Shown here in pieces: positions 17,347 to 27,311 of a stretch of 64,000 nt of DNA. Source of the DNA: Halioxenophilus aromaticivorans (lineage in GTDB: Bacteria; Pseudomonadota; Gammaproteobacteria; Pseudomonadales; Cellvibrionaceae). The position numbers were made by a program, and so were the translations under genes. The first letter of the stretch is position 1. Every line of letters starts with the position of its first letter. The notes under the pieces were generated by a model that did not search any database, had not been told where the DNA came from, and saw only the letters and a program-made list of their open reading frames with translations. The DNA lies in NCBI RefSeq assembly GCF_042850945.1, contig NZ_AP031496.1, forward strand, positions 5,146,001-5,210,000, given 5' to 3'.

Positions 17347-20300
17347 ATGTCTATCGTTATTGAAAATATTGTTGGTTCTGCGGGCATTCTTAATGCAGAT
17401 GGTTCTATTACTCCGGTGAGCGTGGGTGACGTAATCCCCGACGACGCGGTATTACAGAGCATTGGCGGCGAGGCGGTGATTACCACAGACCAGGGAGAGC
17501 TCAATTTATTAGAAGGACTGCAAGGTTCGTTTAATATTGCCGGCGATAGCTTTTTTGCGGCCAACGAAGACAGCGAAAATTTGTTGTTTGACGACAGCCT
17601 AGATAATTTATTAGGTGAGTTAAATACAGCCGGCGTTGAAACCAACGAAGACCTAGACATTGCGGCCTTATTAGAAGGCGACGGCGACATATTAGAATCG
17701 TTAGAAGAAACCGCAGCCGGTTTATCGGGTGGAGGTGGCGCCGAGGGCGGCTCCAGCTTTGTGCGAGTTGCCCGCGTTGCTGAAGATTCCAGCGAATCAG
17801 AATTTGATATTGAGAGCGCCAACAACGAACCTGAGCAAGAACCGACCTTCGACCAAGAAAGCACTCAGCCGCCACAAGACCCGGATAACCAAGATCCAAC
17901 CCCTGCCAACGATCCTGTCGCCGATGCGCCACAGGAAGAGGTAGCAGCCGACGATGCCCAGCCCGATGCTCAAGCAGATGACCAGGCAGACAATCAGGCC
18001 GACAATCAGGCCGACACTCAGGCTGACGCCCAAGCAGACAATCAGGCCGATACCCAAGCTGACGCTCAAGCAGACACTCAGGCCGACGCTCAGGTCGATA
18101 ACCAGGCTGACACTCAAGCAGATACTCAGGCCGACAGTCAGGCCGACAGTCAGGCTGACACTCAAACAGATACTCAAGCCGACACCCAAGCGAATAACGG
18201 AGCCGATGCAGTAGATCAAGGCACAGCGAATGACGATGGTGCAGATACAACTGCAACAGGCGACGGAGCGGACACCGACGAGGGCGCTACAGACGCAGGT
18301 ACGGGCGCTGAGTCTGGGCAGGCCACCAACGACGAAGCGGCCAACGACCCAATTAACGACCCTGCCAACCAGCCGGACAACCAAAACGCCGCAACCGACA
18401 ATGGCGCAGCGGAGAGTACTGGTGGTGGTGCTGATGGCACCGCTGACGCCGGCGTAGATCAATCCGCTCCGGCATCGTCCAATAGCGCCAACCTAGCGCT
18501 AGAGCCCGTTGCTATCACCAACAATACCACGCCTACGTTATCTGGCAGCACCGATTTTAGTAATGGCGAAACCATCACTTTTGTTGTTACTGACGCCACT
18601 GGAGCCAGCCAAACGTTTAACGCTGTCACCCAACCCGACGGTAGCTTTACGGTAGACATTCCAGCTGATCTGGCAGAGGGTGATTTCACCGTAGACATTA
18701 GCGCAGTGGATGCCGAAGGCAATCCCTCGGCCATCACGAGCACCGGCACCATCGATCAAACACCGCCGGCGCTATCCGTGGATAACCCTGCCACTTCCAA
18801 CGATGCCACGCCTGAAGTTACTGGCACCACGGATTTACCTGCCGGCAGTACCGTTGCCGTCACCTTCGTTGATGCCAATGGCGCTAGCGAAACGATCGAT
18901 GCCATAGTGCAACCCGATGGTTCGTTTAGCGCGCAGCCAACCGGTGACCTCGCTGAAGGCAATTACACGGTGGATGTTGTTGTCACCGACGAAGCTGGCA
19001 ACACCACCACCTCAACCCAGGCGGGTAACTTTGACCCGTCTGCGCCCGAATTGACCGTAGACGACATCGGCCTAGGTAACGATGCAACGCCGACTGTTTC
19101 CGGCACTACTAGCCTACCCGCCAGCGAGCAGATTTCCGTGACGGTAACGGATAGCGCTGGCAATATTCAAACCTTTACTATTCCAGTAGAGCCCGATGGC
19201 AGCTTTGCGGCGGAAGTACCTGCAGACTTGGCCAACGGAGCATTTACCGTAGAAGTCAGCGCCACCGATGCTGCGGGTAATACGGCATCCACCACCAAGG
19301 CCGGTGAGGTCGATACAGTTGCACCGGAAGTTACCGTCACCGATCAAGCTCTCAGTAACGACGGCACCCCAACGATTACGGGCACCACAAATCTACCTGC
19401 TGGAGAATCGGTAGCCATTACCGTTACCGATGCCAATGGCAACGTGCAGACGTTTGATGCCACCGTGCAACCCGACGGAAGTTTCACCGCCGAGGTTCCC
19501 GCGGACCTTGCCGACGGCGCGTACACCGTTGAGGTAACCGCAACAGACGCAGCAGGCAACAGCGCCACCGATGCCAAAACCGGTGACGTAGATACCACCG
19601 CGCCCACAGTTACCGTCAATGACCCCGGCCTCGGCAACGATGCCACACCAACGGTTTCGGGGACTACCGATTTACCGGCCGGCGAAACCATTGCCATCAC
19701 CGTGACCGATGCCAACGGCAACGCGCAAACCTTTGACGCCACAGTGCAGCCGGACGGTACGTTTACTGCCGATGTACCTGCCGACCTAGCCGAAGGTAAT
19801 TACACCGTTGAGGTTACCGCTACTGATGCCGCCGGTAATTCATCTTCCGACTCAAAAACCGGCGAAGTGGATACCACCGCACCAACGGTTTCTGTAGATG
19901 ACCCTGCGTTAGGTAACGACGCAACACCAACAATTAGCGGCACCACGAATTTGCCAGCTAGCGAAACGGTTTCGATCACCGTTACTGATTCAAACGGCGA
20001 TGCACAAACCTTCGATGCCACGGTTCAGCCAGACGGCTCTTATTCTGCCGATGTACCTGCTGATTTAGCCGAAGGTAGTTACACCGTTGATGTAACTGCT
20101 ATCGATGTGGCTGGTAACTCTGCAAGCGATTCTAAAACCGGTGAAGTGGATGTCACTGCGCCAACAGTTTCTGTGGATGACCCAGGATTGGGTAACGATG
20201 CAACACCAACAATTAGCGGCACCACAAACTTACCAGCAGGTGAAACCGTATCGATCATAGTGACCGACTCAAACGGCGACGCACAAACCTTTGATGCCAC

Positions 20301-23300
20301 TGTACAACCTGATGGTTCTTACTCTGCCAATGTTCCTGCAGACTTAGCCGAAGGTAATTACACCGTTGATGTAACCGCTGCCGATGCAGCCGGCAACTCC
20401 GCAACCGAATCTAAAACCGGTGAAGTGGATGTCACTGCACCAACAGTTTCAGTGGATGACCCAGGATTGGGTAACGACGCAACACCTACTATTTCCGGTA
20501 CAACTAATTTGCCAGCTGGTGAAACGGTTTCTATTACCGTTGCTGATTCAAACGGCGATGCGCAAACCTTCGATGCCACGGTTCAGCCAGACGGCTCCTA
20601 CTCTACCGATGTACCTGCAGATTTAGCCGAAGGTAATTACACCGTTGATGTAACCGCTACCGATGCAGCCGGCAACTCCGCAACCGATTCTAAAACCGGT
20701 GAAGTGGATGTCACTGCACCAACAGTTTCAGTGGATGACCCAGGATTGGGTAACGACGCAACACCTACTATTTCTGGTACCACAAACTTACCGGCTGGTG
20801 AAACAGTTTCCATTACCGTTGCTGATTCAAACGGCGATGCACAAACCTTCGATGCTCCCGTGCAACCCGACGGTTCTTATTCCGCCGATGTACCAGCAGA
20901 CTTAGCCGGCGGTAATTACACCGTTGAGGTTACCGCTACTGATGCGGCCGGTAATTCCGCAGCCGATTCTAAAACTGGTGAGGTGGATACCAATGCGCCA
21001 ACGGTTTCTGTTGATGACCCAGGATTAGGTAACGATGCAACACCGACTATTTCCGGCACCACGAATTTGCCAGCTGGCGAAACAGTTTCCATTACCGTTA
21101 CCGATTCAAACGGCGATGCACAAACCTTCGATGCCACAGTTCAACCTGATGGTTCTTACTCTGCTGATGTACCAGCAGACTTAGCCGAAGGTAATTACAC
21201 CGTTGATGTAACCGCAACCGATGCGGTCGGCAACTCTGCAACGGACAGTAAAACCGGAGAAGTTGACGTCACTGCGCCTACCGTTACCGTTAATGATCCC
21301 GGTTTGGGCAACGATGCAACACCAACAATTAGCGGCACCACGAATTTACCAGCGGGTGAAACGGTTTCCATAACCGTTACTGATTCAAACGGCGACGCAC
21401 AAACCTTCGATGCCACAGTTCAACCAGACGGTTCATACTCTGCCGATGTACCTGCTGATTTGGCGGAAGGAAATTATACCGCTGAGGTTTCGGTTAGCGA
21501 CGCCGCGGGCAACACGTCTTCGGATTCCAAAACCGGCGAGCTAGACACGACAGCGCCTAATATTTCCGTTGATAACCCTGGAGTGGGTAGTGACACCACG
21601 CCGACCATTACCGGCACTACAGATCTTCCCGCTGGCGAAACCGTTGCTATAACCGTAACGGACAGCAACGGCGATGCACAAACCTTTAATGCTACGGTAC
21701 AACCCGACGGCTCCTACTCCGCCGACGTTCCCGCAGACCTGGCCGAAGGTAATTACACCGTAGACGTATCTGCTACTGACGCCGCTGGTAATAGCAGTTC
21801 AGCATCAACTACCGGTGACATTGATTCCAACGTTCCGGATTTGACCATTGGAGACTTGATCGTCACAAACGATGTTACGCCTACCATATCCGGTACAACC
21901 AACCTGGCACCTGGCGAAGATGTTTCGATTACGGTTACCGATGCCAATAGCGATACGCAAACGTTAACCGCCACCGTGCAGCCCGATGGCACCTTTAGTA
22001 TCGAAGTACCCACTGCCCTTGCCGAAGGCACCTATACCGTGACGGCGACGGCAACCAATGACGTGGGTAACTCCGCCACCACCAGCAAGTCCGGGGAAAT
22101 TGATACAACCGCGCCGCAGCTCACCATAGACGAGCCGGGCATTGGTAACGACATTACTCCCACCATCAGCGGCTCCACTGATTTGCCTGCAGTCGCAACC
22201 GTATCCATTACGGTTACCGACCCCAACGGCGACGCGCAAACCTTTGACGCCACAGTACAACCAGACGGTACCTTCTCAGCCGATGTACCAGCCGACATCG
22301 CAGAGGGCTCTTACACCGTTGACGTTACGGCCACCGATGCCGCGGGCAACAGCTCCACCGATTCAAAAACCGGCGAAGTGGACGTCACAGCACCAACAGT
22401 GAGTGTCAACGACCCAGGCCTAGGCAACGATGCAACACCAACGATTGCTGGCACTACAAACTTGCCAGCGGGTGAGACGGTTTCCATCACCGTAACCGAT
22501 TCAAACGGTGATGCACAAACCTTCGATGCCACTGTACAACCCGACGGCTCTTATTCAGCCGATGTACCAACGGATTTAGCCGAAGGTAATTATACCGTTG
22601 AGGTAACCGCAACTGATGCCGCAGGCAACTCCACAACCGATTCTAAAACGGGTGAAGTCGACACTGCCGCGCCTGTTGTTACCGTAGACGATCCTGCGCT
22701 CGGTAATGACGCCACTCCAACTATTGCTGGCACCACAAATTTACCAGCTGGTGAAACAGTTTCCATTACCGTTACTGACTCTAATGGCGATGCACAAACC
22801 TTTAATGCCACCGTGCAGCCCAATGGATCTTATTCTGCCGATGTACCAGCGGATTTAGCGGAAGGTAATTACACCGTTGACGTAACGGCTACCGATGCAG
22901 CAGGTAATTCTGCTACGGATAGTAAAACTGGCGAGGTTGACGTTACTGCGCCGACAGTTTCTGTAGATGACCCAGAATTAGGTAACGACGCAACACCAAC
23001 GATTAGCGGAACCACGAATTTGCCCGCTGGTGAAACCGTATCGATCACCGTTACAGACTCTAATGGTGACGCACAAACCTTCGATGCCAATGTACAACTC
23101 GACGGTTCTTACTCTGCCGATGTACCTGTGGATTTAGCCGAAGGTAATTACAGTGTTGATGTAACTGCTATCGATGCCGCTGGTAATTCTGCAACGGATA
23201 GTAAAACTGGTGAAGTGGATATCACTGCACCAACCGTTACCGTTAATGATCCTGGTTTAGGTAATGACGCCACTCCAACTATTGCTGGCACCACAAATTT

Positions 23301-26300
23301 ACCAGCTGGCGAAACGGTTTCCATCACCGTTACTGATTCAAACGGTGACGCACAAACCTTCGATGCCACCGTGCAGCCCGATGGCTCTTATTCCGCCGAT
23401 GTACCAACGGATTTAGCGGAAGGTAATTACACTGTTGATGTAACTGCTACCGATGCAGCAGGTAATTCTGCTACGGATAGTAAAACTGGCGAGGTTGACG
23501 TTACTGCGCCGACAGTTTCTGTAGATGACCCAGGATTAGGTAACGACGCAACACCAACGATTAGCGGAACCACGAATTTACCAGCTGGTGAATCTGTATC
23601 GATAACTGTTACAGACGCCAACGGCGACGCACAAACCTTCGATGCCACCGTGCAGCCAGACGGCTCCTATTCTGCCGATGTTCCTGCAGATTTAGCCGAA
23701 GGGAATTATACCGTTGACGTAACTGCTACCGATGCAGCTGGTAATTCTGCAACCGATAGTAAAACTGGCGAGATTGACGTTACTGCACCAACCGTAACCG
23801 TTAACGATCCTGGTTTAGGTAATGACGCCACTCCAACTATTGCTGGCACCACAAACCTACCTGCGGGTGAAACGGTTTCCATCACAGTGACCGATTCCAA
23901 CGGTGATGCACAAACCTTCGATGCCACAGTACAACCTGATGGCTCTTTCTCTGCCGATGTACCAACGGATTTAGCGGAAGGGAATTATACGGTTGACGTA
24001 ACTGCTACCGATGCGGCTGGTAATTCAGCAACCGATTCTAAAACCGGTGAAGTGGATGTCACCGCACCAACCGTAACCGTTAATGATCCTGGTTTAGGTA
24101 ATGACGCCACTCCAACTATTAGTGGAACAACCAACCTGCCAGCAGGCGAAACAGTTTCAATCGCAGTGACCGACGCAAACGGCGATGCACAAACCTTTAA
24201 TGCCACCGTGCAGCCAGACGGCTCCTACTCTGCCGATGTACCTACAGATTTAGCCGAAGGTAATTACACCGTTGATGTAACTGCTACCGATGCGGCTGGT
24301 AATTCAGCAACCGATTCTAAAACCGGTGAAGTGGATGTCACTGCACCAACCGTTACCGTTAACGATCCTGGTTTAGGTAATGACGCCACTCCAACTATTG
24401 CTGGCACCACAAACCTACCTGCGGGTGAAACGGTTTCCATCACAGTGACCGATTCCAACGGTGATGCACAAACCTTCGATGCCACAGTACAACCTGATGG
24501 CTCTTTCTCTGCCGATGTACCAACGGATTTAGCGGAAGGGAATTATACCGTTGACGTAACAGCAACCGATGCGGCTGGTAATTCCGCAACGGATAGTAAA
24601 ACTGGCGACATTGACGTTACCGCACCAACCGTAACCGTTAATGATCCTGGTTTAGGCAATGACGCCACTCCAACTATTAGTGGAACAACCAACCTGCCAG
24701 CAGGCGAAACAGTTTCAATCGCAGTGACCGACGCAAACGGCGATGCACAAACCTTTAATGCCACCGTGCAGCCAGACGGTTCTTACTCTGCCGATGTACC
24801 TACAGATTTAGCCGAAGGCACCTACACCGTTGACGTAACGGCCACCGACGCAGCTGGAAATTCTGCTACCGATTCAACCTCCGGTGATTTGGATATTACG
24901 GCTCCTACGGTAACCGTAAATAATCCTGGTTTAGACAATGACGCAACGCCAACCATTAGTGGTACCACTAACCTACCTGCGGGCGAAATGGTTTCGATCA
25001 CCGTGACCGACGCCAATGGTGACGCACAAACTTTCGCGGCGACGGTTCAACCGGATGGATCCTACGCCGCCGACGTGCCCAGTGATTTAGCAGAAGGCAA
25101 TTACACGGTTGAAGTCACTGCCACCGATGCGGCAGGTAACTCAAGTAGCGCAACGGGTACCGGCGAGGTTGATACCACTAATCCACTGCTGTTAATTGAC
25201 GACATTACTAGCACTAACGACACCACACCTACGATTTCTGGCCAAGCCGATGTCGGCGTGGGCACCATCGTCACGGTGGTTGTTTCCGACAGCAACGGCA
25301 TAGAGCAAACACTGGCCGCCGTGGTGCAAGTGAATGGCAGCTGGAGCGCAGACGTACCACTGCCACTGGCCGAAGGCGCCGTGAGCATTACTGCCACGGT
25401 TAATGATGAAGCCGGTAATATTGTTAATGTCAGTGCAGGTGCAACAGTAGACACCACTCCGCCGTCGTTAATTGTTGATGCCATTGGTGATACCAACGAC
25501 ACCACACCAACAATATCTGGCCAAGCCGATGTCGGCGTGGGTACCATCGTCACGGTGGTTGTTTCCGACAGCAACGGCATAGAGCAAACACTGGCCGCCG
25601 TAGTGCAAGTGGATGGTAGCTGGAGCACAGACGTACCACTGCCACTGGCCGAAGGCACGGTAAGCATTACTGCCACGGTTAACGATGATGCCGGCAATAT
25701 TGTTAATGTGAGTGCGGGTGCGACGGTGGATACCACACCGCCGTCGTTAATTGTTGATGCCATCGGTGATACCGATGACACCACACCAACGATTTCTGGC
25801 CAAGCCGATGTCGGCGTGGGCACCATCGTCACGGTGGTGGTGTCCGATAGCAACGGCATTGAGCAAACTCTTGCAGCCGTAGTGCAAGTCGATGGCAGTT
25901 GGAGTGCAGACGTGCCCCTGCCCTTGGCAGAGGGTGGCTTTACGATAACGGCCATTGTTAACGATGAAGCCGGCAATATTGTTAATGTAGGCGCTGCGGC
26001 AACCATCGATACCACGCCGCCGGTGCTCAACCTGAACGACATAGGCAATACCAACGACACGACGCCGATTATTTCTGGTACGACCGATGCCGGCCTGGGA
26101 GCTTTGGTGGATATCACCATCGAAGATTTCTTGGGCAACGTGCAAACGCTGCAAGCCACTGTGCAAGTGGGCGGTAGCTTCTCGGTGGAAGTACCTACCC
26201 CGATTGTGGAAGGCGCCTTCACGGTGGAAGCCGTACTCACCCAGGGCGGCACCACGACAACCAATATCACCGCCAACGTGGACCTAACGCCGCCAACGCT

Positions 26301-27228
26301 GGTAGTAAATGCACTGGGCACCATCAACGATGCTACCCCTACCATCACCGGTAGCAGCAATGCCATCGGCGCCGCAGTACAGGTGGATCTGATTGACGGT
26401 AATGGCGACAGCCAAAGCCTGGTGGGTGTGGTATTGGGAGATGGCACTTTCTCCGTGGATGTGCCGGTGGATGTATCCGAGGGTAACCTCACCGTGGAAG
26501 TGTCTGTGCTCGATGACGCCGGCAATGAAACCACGGATATTTCCAGCGCACTGGTCGATTTAACCTTGCCGCTATTAACCGTGGACGTTATTGGCTTAAC
26601 CAACGATTCAACGCCGACTATCAGTGGCACTTCCGATGAGATAGGCGCAACGGTAACCATCACAACCACCGATGGAGATAGCAACGAGCAAGTGTTCAGT
26701 ACCGTTGTGGACGGCGCCGGGCACTTCTCCGGTGACATTCCCTTTGACGTTGCCGATGGTTTGCTAAGCGTAGATGTGTCCATTGCCGATATCGCTGGCA
26801 ACATCAGCACCACCTCCACCAGCGGCACCATCGATACCATTGCGCCCAACTTAGTCGTAACAAAAACGCCTTCGTTGCTAACGCCGTATTTTGCCGGCAC
26901 CTGCGACCCAGACTTGGCTGGTCAAACCATTAACATTGATGTGACAGCGAATATTTTAGGAATTGAAACAGACCTAACCATCAGTACCAACGTACTACCC
27001 GATGGAACCTGGCAAACCGGCCCTATTCTCAACCTATCCCTGGGGCCAATTTCGGCATCCATATCGGTTGAAGACCAAGCCGGTAATTTACTAACGGTTA
27101 CTGAAAATACCACAGTAAATTCAACCGACTCCGGCGGCACGGAAGAAAGCTCAGGCGGATTATTGGGCGGCAGCTTGCTTAGCCTTGATATTGGCTTAGG
27201 AGGTTTGGGAATCGGTATTGATATTTAG
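17347..27228 (+). CDS. Giant Lap/Bap-type repeat adhesin, type I secreted, with LapG cleavage site
   Basis: About 3,293 aa. The N-terminal retention module (about 1-115) has the family pattern (IVGSAGILNADGS, GDVIPDDAVLQS). A TAAG motif at residues 122-125 (17710-17721), followed by a Gly/Ser stretch, matches the LapG cut site. A QAD-rich linker (about 200-285) leads to about 31 tandem Ig-like repeats of 93 aa with core NDATPTISGTTNLPAGE and DATVQPDGSYSADVP. No RTX nonapeptides or vWA domain are seen; the protein ends in a Gly/Leu-rich tail (LLGGSLLSLDIGLGG), presumably the secretion signal. The ATG at 17347 is preferred over a TTG at 17332. The protein should be threaded through the divergent secretion system, held at the cell surface, and released by LapG cleavage. 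Confidence 0.93.
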   Translation: MSIVIENIVGSAGILNADGSITPVSVGDVIPDDAVLQSIGGEAVITTDQGELNLLEGLQGSFNIAGDSFFAANEDSENLLFDDSLDNLLGELNTAGVETNEDLDIAALLEGDGDILESLEETAAGLSGGGGAEGGSSFVRVARVAEDSSESEFDIESANNEPEQEPTFDQESTQPPQDPDNQDPTPANDPVADAPQEEVAADDAQPDAQADDQADNQADNQADTQADAQADNQADTQADAQADTQADAQVDNQADTQADTQADSQADSQADTQTDTQADTQANNGADAVDQGTANDDGADTTATGDGADTDEGATDAGTGAESGQATNDEAANDPINDPANQPDNQNAATDNGAAESTGGGADGTADAGVDQSAPASSNSANLALEPVAITNNTTPTLSGSTDFSNGETITFVVTDATGASQTFNAVTQPDGSFTVDIPADLAEGDFTVDISAVDAEGNPSAITSTGTIDQTPPALSVDNPATSNDATPEVTGTTDLPAGSTVAVTFVDANGASETIDAIVQPDGSFSAQPTGDLAEGNYTVDVVVTDEAGNTTTSTQAGNFDPSAPELTVDDIGLGNDATPTVSGTTSLPASEQISVTVTDSAGNIQTFTIPVEPDGSFAAEVPADLANGAFTVEVSATDAAGNTASTTKAGEVDTVAPEVTVTDQALSNDGTPTITGTTNLPAGESVAITVTDANGNVQTFDATVQPDGSFTAEVPADLADGAYTVEVTATDAAGNSATDAKTGDVDTTAPTVTVNDPGLGNDATPTVSGTTDLPAGETIAITVTDANGNAQTFDATVQPDGTFTADVPADLAEGNYTVEVTATDAAGNSSSDSKTGEVDTTAPTVSVDDPALGNDATPTISGTTNLPASETVSITVTDSNGDAQTFDATVQPDGSYSADVPADLAEGSYTVDVTAIDVAGNSASDSKTGEVDVTAPTVSVDDPGLGNDATPTISGTTNLPAGETVSIIVTDSNGDAQTFDATVQPDGSYSANVPADLAEGNYTVDVTAADAAGNSATESKTGEVDVTAPTVSVDDPGLGNDATPTISGTTNLPAGETVSITVADSNGDAQTFDATVQPDGSYSTDVPADLAEGNYTVDVTATDAAGNSATDSKTGEVDVTAPTVSVDDPGLGNDATPTISGTTNLPAGETVSITVADSNGDAQTFDAPVQPDGSYSADVPADLAGGNYTVEVTATDAAGNSAADSKTGEVDTNAPTVSVDDPGLGNDATPTISGTTNLPAGETVSITVTDSNGDAQTFDATVQPDGSYSADVPADLAEGNYTVDVTATDAVGNSATDSKTGEVDVTAPTVTVNDPGLGNDATPTISGTTNLPAGETVSITVTDSNGDAQTFDATVQPDGSYSADVPADLAEGNYTAEVSVSDAAGNTSSDSKTGELDTTAPNISVDNPGVGSDTTPTITGTTDLPAGETVAITVTDSNGDAQTFNATVQPDGSYSADVPADLAEGNYTVDVSATDAAGNSSSASTTGDIDSNVPDLTIGDLIVTNDVTPTISGTTNLAPGEDVSITVTDANSDTQTLTATVQPDGTFSIEVPTALAEGTYTVTATATNDVGNSATTSKSGEIDTTAPQLTIDEPGIGNDITPTISGSTDLPAVATVSITVTDPNGDAQTFDATVQPDGTFSADVPADIAEGSYTVDVTATDAAGNSSTDSKTGEVDVTAPTVSVNDPGLGNDATPTIAGTTNLPAGETVSITVTDSNGDAQTFDATVQPDGSYSADVPTDLAEGNYTVEVTATDAAGNSTTDSKTGEVDTAAPVVTVDDPALGNDATPTIAGTTNLPAGETVSITVTDSNGDAQTFNATVQPNGSYSADVPADLAEGNYTVDVTATDAAGNSATDSKTGEVDVTAPTVSVDDPELGNDATPTISGTTNLPAGETVSITVTDSNGDAQTFDANVQLDGSYSADVPVDLAEGNYSVDVTAIDAAGNSATDSKTGEVDITAPTVTVNDPGLGNDATPTIAGTTNLPAGETVSITVTDSNGDAQTFDATVQPDGSYSADVPTDLAEGNYTVDVTATDAAGNSATDSKTGEVDVTAPTVSVDDPGLGNDATPTISGTTNLPAGESVSITVTDANGDAQTFDATVQPDGSYSADVPADLAEGNYTVDVTATDAAGNSATDSKTGEIDVTAPTVTVNDPGLGNDATPTIAGTTNLPAGETVSITVTDSNGDAQTFDATVQPDGSFSADVPTDLAEGNYTVDVTATDAAGNSATDSKTGEVDVTAPTVTVNDPGLGNDATPTISGTTNLPAGETVSIAVTDANGDAQTFNATVQPDGSYSADVPTDLAEGNYTVDVTATDAAGNSATDSKTGEVDVTAPTVTVNDPGLGNDATPTIAGTTNLPAGETVSITVTDSNGDAQTFDATVQPDGSFSADVPTDLAEGNYTVDVTATDAAGNSATDSKTGDIDVTAPTVTVNDPGLGNDATPTISGTTNLPAGETVSIAVTDANGDAQTFNATVQPDGSYSADVPTDLAEGTYTVDVTATDAAGNSATDSTSGDLDITAPTVTVNNPGLDNDATPTISGTTNLPAGEMVSITVTDANGDAQTFAATVQPDGSYAADVPSDLAEGNYTVEVTATDAAGNSSSATGTGEVDTTNPLLLIDDITSTNDTTPTISGQADVGVGTIVTVVVSDSNGIEQTLAAVVQVNGSWSADVPLPLAEGAVSITATVNDEAGNIVNVSAGATVDTTPPSLIVDAIGDTNDTTPTISGQADVGVGTIVTVVVSDSNGIEQTLAAVVQVDGSWSTDVPLPLAEGTVSITATVNDDAGNIVNVSAGATVDTTPPSLIVDAIGDTDDTTPTISGQADVGVGTIVTVVVSDSNGIEQTLAAVVQVDGSWSADVPLPLAEGGFTITAIVNDEAGNIVNVGAAATIDTTPPVLNLNDIGNTNDTTPIISGTTDAGLGALVDITIEDFLGNVQTLQATVQVGGSFSVEVPTPIVEGAFTVEAVLTQGGTTTTNITANVDLTPPTLVVNALGTINDATPTITGSSNAIGAAVQVDLIDGNGDSQSLVGVVLGDGTFSVDVPVDVSEGNLTVEVSVLDDAGNETTDISSALVDLTLPLLTVDVIGLTNDSTPTISGTSDEIGATVTITTTDGDSNEQVFSTVVDGAGHFSGDIPFDVADGLLSVDVSIADIAGNISTTSTSGTIDTIAPNLVVTKTPSLLTPYFAGTCDPDLAGQTINIDVTANILGIETDLTISTNVLPDGTWQTGPILNLSLGPISASISVEDQAGNLLTVTENTTVNSTDSGGTEESSGGLLGGSLLSLDIGLGGLGIGIDI
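17710..17721 (+). other. Putative LapG cleavage site (TAAG) in the adhesin
   Basis: Codons ACC GCA GCC GGT encode Thr-Ala-Ala-Gly between the retention module and the linker. In Pseudomonas LapA, LapG cuts within a TAAG motif at this relative position. Confidence 0.75.
17960..18200 (+). repeat. 12-bp repeats encoding a QADx linker
   Basis: About twenty imperfect 12-bp units (CAGGCCGACAAT, CAAGCTGACGCT and similar) encode Gln-Ala-Asp-(Asn/Thr/Ala/Ser). The product is an acidic, disordered-looking spacer between the anchor and the Ig-like stalk. Confidence 0.85.
18490..27100 (+). repeat. About 31 tandem 279-bp repeats (93-aa Ig-like domains)
   Basis: The unit length is exactly 279 bp over most of the array. 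Units in the middle (about 20000-25000) are nearly identical; those at both ends are more diverged, and the last seven form a separate subfamily (ISGQADVGVGTIVTVVVSD). Between about 23785 and 24900 a two-unit block of 558 bp is present twice with very few changes. Confidence 0.93.
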
Positions 27229-27235
27229 CACCATT

Positions 27236-27272
27236 AAAAAGCCCCTGGTTGTTTCCGCGCCAGGGGCTTTAT
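27236..27272. terminator. Bidirectional rho-independent terminator
   Basis: GCCCCTGG (27241-27248) pairs with CCAGGGGC (27260-27267), with A-tract before and TTT after. It lies between the adhesin stop and the convergent GMC oxidoreductase gene, so it can serve both strands. Confidence 0.85.
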
Positions 27273-27311
27273 TGTGAAGAGCTACCCGATCTTTACCGGG
27301 GGTTAAAAACG

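Noticed and set aside
19344..25016. A regular series of ~73-codon minus-strand frames every 279 bp
   Set aside because: They are mirror images of the same repeat unit in the adhesin gene, not genes.
25101..26900. A 599-codon open frame on the minus strand inside the adhesin
   Set aside because: It is antisense to the repeat array, keeps the 279-bp period, and comes from the codon bias of the repeats. No start signals or domain pattern support it.
17960..27100. Possible CRISPR-like array
   Set aside because: The repeats are long, contiguous and in frame with no spacers; they are coding protein repeats.
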